Source: Patescibacteria group bacterium (GTDB lineage: Bacteria > Patescibacteriota > Microgenomatia > Daviesbacterales > UBA10151). From it: a stretch of DNA of 9,091 nucleotides. This document shows, piece by piece, positions 1 through 7,074 of the stretch. The position numbers were made by a program, and so were the translations under genes. Location of the stretch: NCBI GenBank assembly GCA_018817205.1, contig JAHIUE010000041.1, positions 1 through 9,091 of the forward strand. Reading direction: 5' to 3'. The notes below the pieces were generated by a model. That model made no database searches. It saw nothing but the letters and a program-made list of their open reading frames with translations, and was not told the DNA's origin. Each line of letters begins with the position of its first letter. Within the stretch, counting starts at the first letter, position 1.

Positions 1-2325
1 AAGTTCAGACATCAAAGATTCATCAAATTCCACCAAATATCCTTTCTCTTTCATCTGTTTTTGCAAAGCAGAAAGCTTTATTTTGACGATCTTTTGCAAG
101 TCTTCCGGAGACAGCGGTTTAAATAAAACAACCTCGTCGAAACGGTTAACCAGCTCCGGTTTAAATATTTCAAGCAATTCATTATTTACCTGTTTATCAA
201 TTTCTTCCAGGGTTTTGCCTTCCTTAAGTCCCTGGGCAATTGTTAAACTGCCTGCATTTGAAGTAGCAATAATAATGGTATTGGTAAAATCTATTGTTTT
301 ACCTGTTGCGTTTGTCAACCTGCCGTCTTCCAAAACCTGCAAAAACAAAGTTAAAATTTTTGGATCCGCCTTTTCAAACTCATCCAGTAAAAGTAGCGCA
401 TAAGGCCTGTTTTTAACAGGTTCTGTAAAACGATCCAGCGATTCACTTGTTTGATATTCTGACATATCAAACCTGATATATGCTCCTTTATCTTTAAAGT
501 ATACTTCTGCCAAAGTCTTAGCCAGCTCTGTTTTGCCAACTCCTGTAGGACCGACAAAAAGAAATGAACCGATTGGTCTTGCTTCCTCCCGCAGTCCTGT
601 TGCCGATCTTCGCAATGTATCGGAAACTGCTTTAACCGCTTGTTCTTGATCAATCAACCTGGCATGAATCTCCTGTTCTAAATTTAAAAGTTTTCCTTTA
701 TCTTTAATTCCGATATCCATAAGAGGAACTTTAACCCTTTGGGAAATAACCTGTTTGACGATATCTTTTGTTACCCACTTATTCACAGATCCTGCTAAAG
801 CTTCTTTCAAAACCGAGATGGCGCTGTCAGGCAACACCCGGTCGTGGACAAATTTCGCAGATAATTCAACAGCAGTTTTTAAAGCAACAAAAGTTATTCT
901 GACTCCTTCCTTTCTCTCTGCTTGAATACTTCTCTCTTCCAAAATCTTCAAGGTATCGCTAAAAGTTGCAGGGGCAAGCTCAATTTTTCTAAAAAGCCTT
1001 AAAAAAGAACCGTTTTTCTCCAAAACACGGGCATAGTTCTCTATTTCGGTAGTACCGATAAACTGAAATGTGTCGGATTCAATATATGGCTGCATCAGGG
1101 AATACAGGTTTAAATTTGATCCTACCTCCCCCATACCAAGCTCATGGATTTCTTCTATGGCGATAATGACATTTTGAGCGAAAGAGATTTCTTCAAAAAT
1201 TGCCTTTACTCTCCCGGCCAGTTCGCCTTGGGTTGTGACCCCGGACAACAGTTTTGTCAAATCAAAAAGCACCAACCTTTTGGTTGCCAAAGCCTCCGGT
1301 GCATCTCCGCAGACTATTCTCTTGGCAAGATATCGCAAAGTGGCTGTTTTTCCGCTTCCGGGAGGTCCCACCAAAATCACATTCCGGCCCCCTTGTTGCG
1401 ATAAAATATTTGTAAGTTCCTCAAGTACCCCATGTTCCCTGATTACATCTCCAAAATATTTTCTGGCTGCCTCACGAGTCAAATCACTACTGACCAAATC
1501 CAAGCTTGGAGTTGGCGCTCCCAGCCAACCCCTGTTTATACCTTTCAAATGATGTACAGTAAAATCATCATCCCAGATACAGACTCTTCTCCAAGTTTGC
1601 TTTTTCTTCTCCAGATAAATTAAGGCTTCTTTGAAATCCGCAAGCGTGAGTTCAAACTTTAATAAACTCTCTTCTATGCGAGGGGCATCATCCAGAGCCG
1701 CCACGAAAAAATGTCTAGATGAAAGGTACTCGCTTCCGCAAATCTTTCCCAAGCTCCAAGCTTTATTTGCCACATCTTCTATATTTTTAATCTCAAATGA
1801 AGGCAAATTGCCCGCTTGAATCTCCAAACTGGACAATAAATCTATAACTTCTCTTGTCTCCAATAATTTTTTCCAGCTTAGGTCTTTTTGTTTAATATGG
1901 GAACTTCCCCAGAAATTTCTATCTTTGACTTGCCAAACTTTTTTATGCGGATGGATCACTTCATTAATTAAAAACAAACCTAAACCGCTTAAAAACAAAA
2001 ACCTGCTGATAAGAGGCGGTTCATCCAAGATCGCAAAAACAGGTAAGGTCAACCAGCAAGCTCCGATTGAAAGTAGTACGAGTGTGGCAAATGCAATTGC
2101 AAAAAGGCCCACAATAATCCTCCCGAAACGAAATAGAAAACTTAAAACCCTGCCGACAATTGAATCGTCGTGAAAGAGTGGAGTAAAAATCAGCTTCCAC
2201 ATTAGCCCTACTGCTAAATCTTCTTCCAGAAAAAGAATAAGGTTTTTCCAAATTCTGATAAAAAAGATCACACTTTCCAGATACCAAAATGCGACTATTC
2301 TTTTTGGCAGTAAAAGATATTTCAT
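1..2325 (-). CDS. Membrane-anchored ClpC/ClpB-like double AAA+ ATPase (partial, 3' end outside window)
   Basis: An uninterrupted frame of 775 codons starts at ATG 2325-2323 and stays open to base 1, so the C-terminus is missing. The first ~130 residues are hydrophobic, with likely membrane helices at about 69-100 and 106-124. Residues ~157-238 resemble one degenerate Clp N-domain repeat. AAA+ module D1 has Walker A GPPGSGKT (320-327), Walker B ending IEEIH (390-394) and LPD (498-500) in its lid. Module D2 has Walker A GPTGVGKT (592-599), Walker B LLLLDE (644-649), TSN sensor (688-690) and arginine finger NRFD (R728). The region between the modules follows ClpC closely but lacks the coiled-coil M-domain. 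The aromatic pore loops of D1 and D2 and a ClpP-docking IGF/LGF/VGF tripeptide are not seen. The start has a weak AGG six bases upstream that overlaps the previous gene's stop. An ATP-driven remodelling role at the membrane is inferred; protease partnership is doubtful. The family call is secure, the function is not. Confidence 0.9.
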   Translation of the reverse strand, partial: MKYLLLPKRIVAFWYLESVIFFIRIWKNLILFLEEDLAVGLMWKLIFTPLFHDDSIVGRVLSFLFRFGRIIVGLFAIAFATLVLLSIGACWLTLPVFAILDEPPLISRFLFLSGLGLFLINEVIHPHKKVWQVKDRNFWGSSHIKQKDLSWKKLLETREVIDLLSSLEIQAGNLPSFEIKNIEDVANKAWSLGKICGSEYLSSRHFFVAALDDAPRIEESLLKFELTLADFKEALIYLEKKKQTWRRVCIWDDDFTVHHLKGINRGWLGAPTPSLDLVSSDLTREAARKYFGDVIREHGVLEELTNILSQQGGRNVILVGPPGSGKTATLRYLAKRIVCGDAPEALATKRLVLFDLTKLLSGVTTQGELAGRVKAIFEEISFAQNVIIAIEEIHELGMGEVGSNLNLYSLMQPYIESDTFQFIGTTEIENYARVLEKNGSFLRLFRKIELAPATFSDTLKILEERSIQAERKEGVRITFVALKTAVELSAKFVHDRVLPDSAISVLKEALAGSVNKWVTKDIVKQVISQRVKVPLMDIGIKDKGKLLNLEQEIHARLIDQEQAVKAVSDTLRRSATGLREEARPIGSFLFVGPTGVGKTELAKTLAEVYFKDKGAYIRFDMSEYQTSESLDRFTEPVKNRPYALLLLDEFEKADPKILTLFLQVLEDGRLTNATGKTIDFTNTIIIATSNAGSLTIAQGLKEGKTLEEIDKQVNNELLEIFKPELVNRFDEVVLFKPLSPEDLQKIVKIKLSALQKQMKEKGYLVEFDESLMSEL

Positions 2326-2328
2326 ACT

Positions 2329-2679
2329 TTACCTGGCTCGGATCAGATTGCCTTCCGGGTCAAGTTCGACGAAATGCGCTGCCCTACCTTCACGGAAAGC
2401 TGGGCACTGGTTTTGGGGCAAATCATCAATTGTTTGCCTAGGGTTATGGGCAATATCTAACACCCAATTGGGCAACAAAGCATTCGAAAGACAAGGGCCG
2501 AGAGAAAGATCCTCGCCGCTGCTCTTTTTTTGGTTATAAAGATACCTAGCTTGATTAACAGCGATATCTATTTCCGATTTGGAGAGAGGCTTACTAAAAT
2601 ACGAATTAGCAACAATAGTGGCAACAGCGGTTAATACAACTACTGTTAAAGATAGCGTAAGCAACAATATTTTGGGCAT
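2329..2679 (-). CDS. Small exported or membrane-anchored protein of unknown function (116 aa)
   Basis: I do not recognise a named family. The protein begins with a short positive end (MPK) and a hydrophobic helix at about residues 4-24, so it is probably a signal anchor or uncleaved signal peptide with the remainder outside the membrane. The soluble part is polar and has two cysteines (Cys63, Cys92) that could form a disulphide. Its ordered, motif-like C-terminal half (around AHNPRQTIDDLPQNQC, 77-92, and FVELDPEGN, 103-111) looks like a conserved small domain. Its stop lies three bases before the ATG of the ClpC-like ATPase, and its own ATG lies ten bases after the dprA stop, so it is almost certainly co-transcribed and probably translationally linked with the ATPase. 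No Shine-Dalgarno is visible; a TATAAT sits three bases before the ATG. Working as a partner or substrate of the membrane-bound ATPase is only a guess from the spacing. Confidence 0.75.
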   Translation of the reverse strand: MPKILLLTLSLTVVVLTAVATIVANSYFSKPLSKSEIDIAVNQARYLYNQKKSSGEDLSLGPCLSNALLPNWVLDIAHNPRQTIDDLPQNQCPAFREGRAAHFVELDPEGNLIRAR

Positions 2680-2689
2680 ATTATTATAG

Positions 2690-3313
2690 TTAAACTACTT
2701 CTTGCAGTATATCAGTTATTTCTTCCGGATTAAATACCGCTTGCGCACCTAAATTTATAAGGTCATTCGGCGGCACCGCAAAAACTTCCCTGCCTTGCTC
2801 CACAGCACACCTGGCAGTAATCAAAGATCCGGAATTTTCTCTTGCTTCAACCACCAAAACCGCCAAAGACAATCCGGAAATAATCCTGTTTCTTTTTGGA
2901 AAATTTTCAGGCTTTGGAGGCGCGTGACAAGGGTATTCGCTAAGAATAACTCCGCCGCTATTAACAATCTTTTTTGCCAAATTTATATTCTCCGGTGGGT
3001 AAATATGATCCAGTCCGTTGCCTAAAACCGCAATTGTCCTGCCGCCTACAGCAAGAGCCGTCTTGTGGGCCACACTATCTATACCTCTAGCCAAACCGGA
3101 AACAATAGTAAACCCCGCCATAACCAAACCTTTGGTAAATTTCTCTGTTTCTCTCCTACCCTGATTTGTCATCTTTCTTGTTCCAACTACAGCAATGCAC
3201 TTTTCATCCGGAAAGATAGTCCCTTTGTAGTACAAAACTCTTGGTGGATCATAGATTTCCTTGAGAATCTTGGGGTATTCTTTATCAAAAATCGTCAGCC
3301 TCTTTATATCCAT
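2690..3313 (-). CDS. dprA: DNA-processing protein DprA (Smf), minimal Rossmann-fold form
   Basis: DprA binds single-stranded DNA taken up during transformation and loads RecA onto it in the cytoplasm. Family motifs appear in order: an N-terminal YP..L..I.DPP..LYYKG stretch (13-31), VVGTR (42-46), SGLARGID..AH (72-83), LGNGLDHIYPPEN (97-109), FPKRNRIISGLS (138-149) and SGSLITA (161-167). At 207 residues it is little more than the Rossmann core: the N-terminal SAM-like domain and C-terminal winged-helix domain of longer DprAs are absent. The stretch after FAVP (178-181) is about eleven residues shorter than in typical members and lacks the S-x-G-x-N loop. The ATG directly follows the TAA of the PBP2 gene, with a G-rich ribosome binding site five bases upstream inside that gene. 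The family call is firm; full activity is less certain because of the missing loop. Confidence 0.93.
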   Translation of the reverse strand: MDIKRLTIFDKEYPKILKEIYDPPRVLYYKGTIFPDEKCIAVVGTRKMTNQGRRETEKFTKGLVMAGFTIVSGLARGIDSVAHKTALAVGGRTIAVLGNGLDHIYPPENINLAKKIVNSGGVILSEYPCHAPPKPENFPKRNRIISGLSLAVLVVEARENSGSLITARCAVEQGREVFAVPPNDLINLGAQAVFNPEEITDILQEVV

Positions 3314-5155
3314 TTATTCCCCCAAAGTTCTTCCGGAATCAGTAGCACTGGAATAAACATCTTGTATCAATTTATTTTTATCAGGGGAAAAGTACCAGCG
3401 GTAGACTTCTTTGGCAATCGGAGCGGCAATAGAGGATCCTTCTCCTCCACCTTCTATTAAAACTGTTAAGGCAATTTTAGGATTATCGGCAGGAGCATAT
3501 GATGTATACCAGGCATGAGTCTTGTCTTTAGGATCTCCAAATTCCGCTGTACCGGTTTTGCCTGCTGTGGGAATAGGGAAAGTAAAAAACGGCCAAGCCG
3601 TTCCTCCTGTTTTGGGAACCAGTTCCAATCCTGTCTTCACCAGTTTAATCTTATCTTTTGGCAACAAATTGGAAACTAAAACTTTAGGATCGGAGGAAAG
3701 AAGAATCTCCGGTTGGTAAAGATTTCCATCAGTAGCGATATATGAAGTTATACCCAAAATTTGCAAAGGCGTGGTTAAAACAAATCCTTGACCAATAGCC
3801 ATGTGCAGAGTGTCTCCCGGATACCAAGGCGTTTCGTAAGTTTTTAGTTTCCAATCATTATCAGGCACAAGTCCTACTTCCTCCCCTGGCAGGTCAATAT
3901 CCAACTTAGCCCCCAAATAAAGTTTCCTCGACCAATCAGCAAGCGACCGCTCTCCAATTATCTTGGCTACCTCATAGAAATAAGTGTCATTTGATCGCTG
4001 TATGGCTTTTGATAAATTAACCAAACCTTCTGTCCGTCCGTATTGGTTAAAATACCAATTACTAAATTTATATGGCCCTAAATAAATTACCCCGTTATCG
4101 ACAAAAGTAGTGTCTGCATTAATTTTAGAAGAAGCGAGCGCAGCCAGCGAGGAAACTATCTTAAAAGTTGAACCAGGCGGATATGTCCCGGCAATTACCC
4201 TGTTTAGAGTTGGCGAATTAGAATTGGAAAATATTTCACTGATTGCACTATCATTTTCTCCAAAACTTATCACATTAGGATCAAATGATGGTAGCGACAC
4301 CAATGCCAAAACTTTACCGGTATTAGGATCCATTGCCACTGCCGCTCCACAGCAACTTCCGGATTTATCAAGAGCATTTTTCATTTCCCGATAGAGTTTA
4401 TCCTGCAAAGAAGCGTCAACCGAGAGGTATATGTTTTGCCCCGGAATAGGAGACTCGCGCCGCAGTGTCCTAAGTTTCTTGCCCTGGGAATCTACCTCAA
4501 TAATTTCTCCTCCATCTTTTCCCCGAAGGAGTCTCTCGTATTCTGCCTCCACTCCCATTTTACCGGTTTGATCCCCCAGCCGGTAATTTTTGTAAGTCGG
4601 TTCCCGAAGTTCAATTCCGGAAATTTGCCCAACAAAACCCAGTATATGAGCAAATTTTTCTCCCATAGGATAGGTTCTGACATTATCAACCTCCAGATCT
4701 GCCGCGGTCGGGTCGTTTTTCACTTCTTTTTCAAAAGCTTCTTCGCGTGTGATGAACCTGGCCTTTTTGTCAACTTTGTCAAATAGCCTGAAAGCCGGTG
4801 AATTGGCAGCCAGGATCTCTCCATTCCGATCAAAGATAACTCCGCGGGGAGCATGGATTATTTTGATTTGAACCCGGTTGCCATCAGCCAACTCTCTATT
4901 GGTTAAACCTTCTACTATCTGCAGATGGAAAAGCCGCAAAAATATGATGAAAAATAATACTAAACAAAGAGCAGAAAAAAATACCAACCTCCAAGGCCCT
5001 TTTGGTTCATCTTGCGCACGACCGGGTTGGAAATTAGGTAGTAACAAATCAACCCACTCCGGCGATTCACCTTTTTGAAAATGTCCATTTTTATCGGTAA
5101 CCTTTGCAACCTCTTCGGCAAAAGCAACACCAAGGGATTTTCTTTTTTTGAACAT
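3314..5155 (-). CDS. mrdA: Penicillin-binding protein 2 (peptidoglycan D,D-transpeptidase, MrdA-like)
   Basis: This class B PBP cross-links peptidoglycan during lateral wall growth, normally with RodA and MreC/MreD. It has 613 residues. A rather long cytoplasmic tail (~55 residues) is followed by one membrane anchor (about 56-75). The pedestal domain starts with RGVIFDRNGE (104-113) and includes YPMGEKFAHILGFVG (162-176). The transpeptidase domain holds the active-site serine in PPGSTFK (Ser329, Lys332), SND (388-390), and KTGT (533-536). Other family stretches are visible, such as NRVIAGTYPPGS (318-329) and GDTLHMAIGQG (447-457). The part between RNGE and YPMG is about 35-40 residues shorter than in Escherichia coli PBP2, so the head of the pedestal is reduced. 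The start lies eleven bases after the mreD stop and has no clear Shine-Dalgarno. Its position right after mreC-mreD supports PBP2 over FtsI. Confidence 0.93.
   Translation of the reverse strand: MFKKRKSLGVAFAEEVAKVTDKNGHFQKGESPEWVDLLLPNFQPGRAQDEPKGPWRLVFFSALCLVLFFIIFLRLFHLQIVEGLTNRELADGNRVQIKIIHAPRGVIFDRNGEILAANSPAFRLFDKVDKKARFITREEAFEKEVKNDPTAADLEVDNVRTYPMGEKFAHILGFVGQISGIELREPTYKNYRLGDQTGKMGVEAEYERLLRGKDGGEIIEVDSQGKKLRTLRRESPIPGQNIYLSVDASLQDKLYREMKNALDKSGSCCGAAVAMDPNTGKVLALVSLPSFDPNVISFGENDSAISEIFSNSNSPTLNRVIAGTYPPGSTFKIVSSLAALASSKINADTTFVDNGVIYLGPYKFSNWYFNQYGRTEGLVNLSKAIQRSNDTYFYEVAKIIGERSLADWSRKLYLGAKLDIDLPGEEVGLVPDNDWKLKTYETPWYPGDTLHMAIGQGFVLTTPLQILGITSYIATDGNLYQPEILLSSDPKVLVSNLLPKDKIKLVKTGLELVPKTGGTAWPFFTFPIPTAGKTGTAEFGDPKDKTHAWYTSYAPADNPKIALTVLIEGGGEGSSIAAPIAKEVYRWYFSPDKNKLIQDVYSSATDSGRTLGE
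3319..3323 (-). promoter_or_regulatory. G-rich ribosome binding site of dprA
   Basis: GGGGG lies five bases before the dprA ATG, within the last codons of the PBP2 gene. The PBP2 stop TAA is directly followed by the dprA ATG, so re-initiation after PBP2 translation is likely. Confidence 0.5.
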
Positions 5156-5166
5156 AACTTAAAAAC

Positions 5167-5610
5167 TTATACTTTTAATTTGATTTCTCTCTGGACAATG
5201 AATCTTTCTTCCCACAGCCGTATCATATATAGGACCGGCAATGATAGAAAAGCCTCAAGTAGTAATTTTTGAAGCTGAAATATTTGCACACCAATCAAGA
5301 AATTTATAAATCCATTCAAAGATAAAAAGATAAAACTTATCGGCAATATCAAAAGCGGGTTAGTTGCAAATCTGGCTTTAGACAGCATTTGGACCGCTTG
5401 TATAATAATAAGGAAGATTAAACTTTGAAGACCCCAGATACCAAGATCTAGATGCGATGTTATAAGTCCAAAAGCAAAAGCAAGATATAAATTGCTTTTA
5501 CCGGACTTTATGTATGCACGGCAGATTAAAATTATTAAAACTAAATCTATAGGCAAAATAGTTGATTGCAAAAATGATGCAATGATTAGTGTAATAATAA
5601 GTGTTTTCAT
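5167..5610 (-). CDS. mreD: Rod shape-determining protein MreD
   Basis: MreD is a small integral membrane component of the rod complex (elongasome) that works with MreC. The 147-residue protein is almost wholly hydrophobic, with about four to five membrane helices (roughly 3-20, 22-33, 41-58, 60-76 and 87-108), an amphipathic stretch at about 109-130, and a basic C-terminal tail. Sequence motifs in MreD are weak, so the call rests on size, membrane topology and the mreC-mreD-PBP2 gene order. A strong AGGAG site overlaps the mreC stop codon five bases before the ATG, which fixes the start and indicates coupling to mreC translation. It is slightly shorter than the usual 160-170 residues. Confidence 0.85.
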   Translation of the reverse strand: MKTLIITLIIASFLQSTILPIDLVLIILICRAYIKSGKSNLYLAFAFGLITSHLDLGIWGLQSLIFLIIIQAVQMLSKARFATNPLLILPISFIFLSLNGFINFLIGVQIFQLQKLLLEAFLSLPVLYMIRLWEERFIVQREIKLKV

Positions 5611-5612
5611 AG

Positions 5613-6401
5613 CTACTCCTGTATCACAAACACCAGTTCCAAATCCCTAATATCAAAAACGGGTGCAATTTTCGCCTGCTTAAATACTTCATTAGGCTGA
5701 TCTAAAACCTGGGTCACTTGTCCCAAAATTAAGCCCCGCGGCAAGAATTCTTCCAGACCCTCTGAATAAACAAGATCTCCAGTGCCGATTTTTTCTTCAT
5801 GCAATATCTTATCCAATCTTGCTTCCATACCAAATTGCCCAACTAGTACCCCTTTCGCCCGACCGTCAATATTTTGGGAAAAGGCCGTAATTTTAGAATC
5901 GGGATCTGTCAGAAGCTGAACAGAAGCACCGCCCTCGGAAACAGACACTATTTTCCCAATAAAATTATCTTCATATACAACAGCTTGCCCAATTCTTACT
6001 CCCGAAGATGCACCTTTATCTATTTTTAAATACCTGCCCAAACCTATTGGCCGAGCTGAAAGTAAATTGTATTTTTGAGGGTCAAGATGCTGGCTTTGCG
6101 AGACTAAAGCCTCCGCTTCTGCAAGTTTTTTGCGTAAATCGGCATTTTCCGAAATAAGTCTGCCCATTTGTTCCTTAAGGGCGATATTTTCCTGGGCGGC
6201 AAAACGGGCGGCAAAGATAAAATAAAATTGTCTGCCAATAGTATTGCCGGTATTATAAATCCCAAAAGATACGGGGTTAGTAATATAAAATACTGCTTGT
6301 TTTGGGAAATTCAGAAGATGGAAAGTATCCAAAAGTAAAAGCATTAAACTTAAAAAAATAAGTAGTATGAGGACCTTAAAATCGGGAATTATCTTAGTCA
6401 T
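5613..6401 (-). CDS. mreC: Rod shape-determining protein MreC
   Basis: MreC is a periplasmic scaffold that binds PBP2 and links wall synthesis to the cytoskeleton. From the chosen ATG at 6401-6399 it has 262 residues: a short cytoplasmic start, one membrane helix (about 9-27), a coiled-coil heptad region (about 66-105) and the two beta domains. Typical stretches are ARPIGLGRYLKIDKG (116-130), VVYEDNFIGKIVSVS (141-155) and GLEEFLPRGLILGQV (215-229). The open frame extends upstream to 6524 inside pyrE, but that would add a 41-residue extension unlike MreC, so the ATG just before the membrane helix is preferred. No clear Shine-Dalgarno precedes it. It lies 25 bases after the pyrE stop. No mreB precedes it, which is unusual for this operon. 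Confidence 0.92.
   Translation of the reverse strand: MTKIIPDFKVLILLIFLSLMLLLLDTFHLLNFPKQAVFYITNPVSFGIYNTGNTIGRQFYFIFAARFAAQENIALKEQMGRLISENADLRKKLAEAEALVSQSQHLDPQKYNLLSARPIGLGRYLKIDKGASSGVRIGQAVVYEDNFIGKIVSVSEGGASVQLLTDPDSKITAFSQNIDGRAKGVLVGQFGMEARLDKILHEEKIGTGDLVYSEGLEEFLPRGLILGQVTQVLDQPNEVFKQAKIAPVFDIRDLELVFVIQE
5616..5620 (-). promoter_or_regulatory. Ribosome binding site of mreD
   Basis: AGGAG lies five bases before the mreD ATG and is formed by the last codon(s) of mreC just before its TAG stop. It is the clearest Shine-Dalgarno in the window. It shows that the organism's ribosome uses this signal for genes inside operons, which makes its absence at the first genes meaningful. Confidence 0.75.
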
Positions 6402-6426
6402 GAAAGCAAAGACCAATATAGCACAG

Positions 6427-7074
6427 TTACTTACTTTTTGTCTTCTCTTCCAGATATTTTTTGCCATGGCCCACGGTGGTGTTAATAGGCACCCCTGATT
6501 GGCAAAGCTTGCAATCTGCTTCATCCCATGCTTCGGCTTTTAAAACTGCAAGCGAGGAAAATGGTGCACCCATCATTTCCGAATTTACCAATTCCGGGTC
6601 TCGGTTTACCATAACCGATACTGCCACAACATTCCCGCCCGCCTGCTTTACGCTATTTACCACTTTTAACACTGAGCCTCCAGTTGTGGTTAAATCCTCA
6701 ACAACCAAAACATTCTTTCCTGTAACTAACTTATCATAACCCCTGGTAAATATCTGATTTTTTTCCTCATCTTTAACCGTAAATACGCCAAGGATTTCTT
6801 TATTTTTAAGTTTGGATAAATGAAATGCTGTCCATTGGGAAAGAATAATTCCTCCCAGCGCAGGCGCGCAAACAACATCTATATCCAGATCTTTGTAAGT
6901 CAGCGCAAAAAGTTCTCCGATTCGACAGCTTAACGCAGTATGAGGATAGAGGGCATCTTTGTTGATGTAGACACTGCCGTGTTTACCCGAAGTATAAACA
7001 AGATGGCTATCGGTTATAACAGCTCCTGCTTTTTTAAGCATTTCTATTACTTCATCGTTTATCTGGTCATTCAT
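6427..7074 (-). CDS. pyrE: Orotate phosphoribosyltransferase
   Basis: PyrE joins orotate to PRPP to give orotidine 5'-phosphate, the fifth step of UMP synthesis, in the cytoplasm. The 215-residue protein shows the PRPP-binding motif VLVVEDLTTTGGS (122-134), an N-terminal SGKHGSVYINKD stretch (29-40), PALGGI (71-76) and the flexible-loop region around 100-112 with the conserved TRGYD. The C-terminus carries CKLCQSGVPI (188-197), a CxxC tail that occurs in one branch of bacterial and archaeal PyrE proteins and may bind metal. The ATG overlaps the pyrF stop as ATGA, and no Shine-Dalgarno is visible, so translation is probably coupled to pyrF. Confidence 0.95.
   Translation of the reverse strand: MNDQINDEVIEMLKKAGAVITDSHLVYTSGKHGSVYINKDALYPHTALSCRIGELFALTYKDLDIDVVCAPALGGIILSQWTAFHLSKLKNKEILGVFTVKDEEKNQIFTRGYDKLVTGKNVLVVEDLTTTGGSVLKVVNSVKQAGGNVVAVSVMVNRDPELVNSEMMGAPFSSLAVLKAEAWDEADCKLCQSGVPINTTVGHGKKYLEEKTKSK

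Noticed and set aside
1144..2173. Several plus-strand open frames of 60-105 codons opposite the ClpC-like gene
   Set aside because: They lie antisense to a frame with clear AAA+ motifs and show low-complexity, non-family translations.
2683..2688. Perfect TATAAT before the 116-residue gene
   Set aside because: It ends only three bases before the ATG and has no -35 partner at 16-18 bases; in this AT-rich junction it may be chance, although an internal promoter is not excluded.
6415..6443. TATATT upstream of mreC as a promoter
   Set aside because: No convincing -35 element and the spacing to the ATG differs from the other promoters in the window.
6402..6524. Upstream extension of the mreC frame into pyrE
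   Set aside because: It adds 41 residues unlike MreC and lies inside well-conserved pyrE coding sequence; the ATG just before the membrane helix fits the family.
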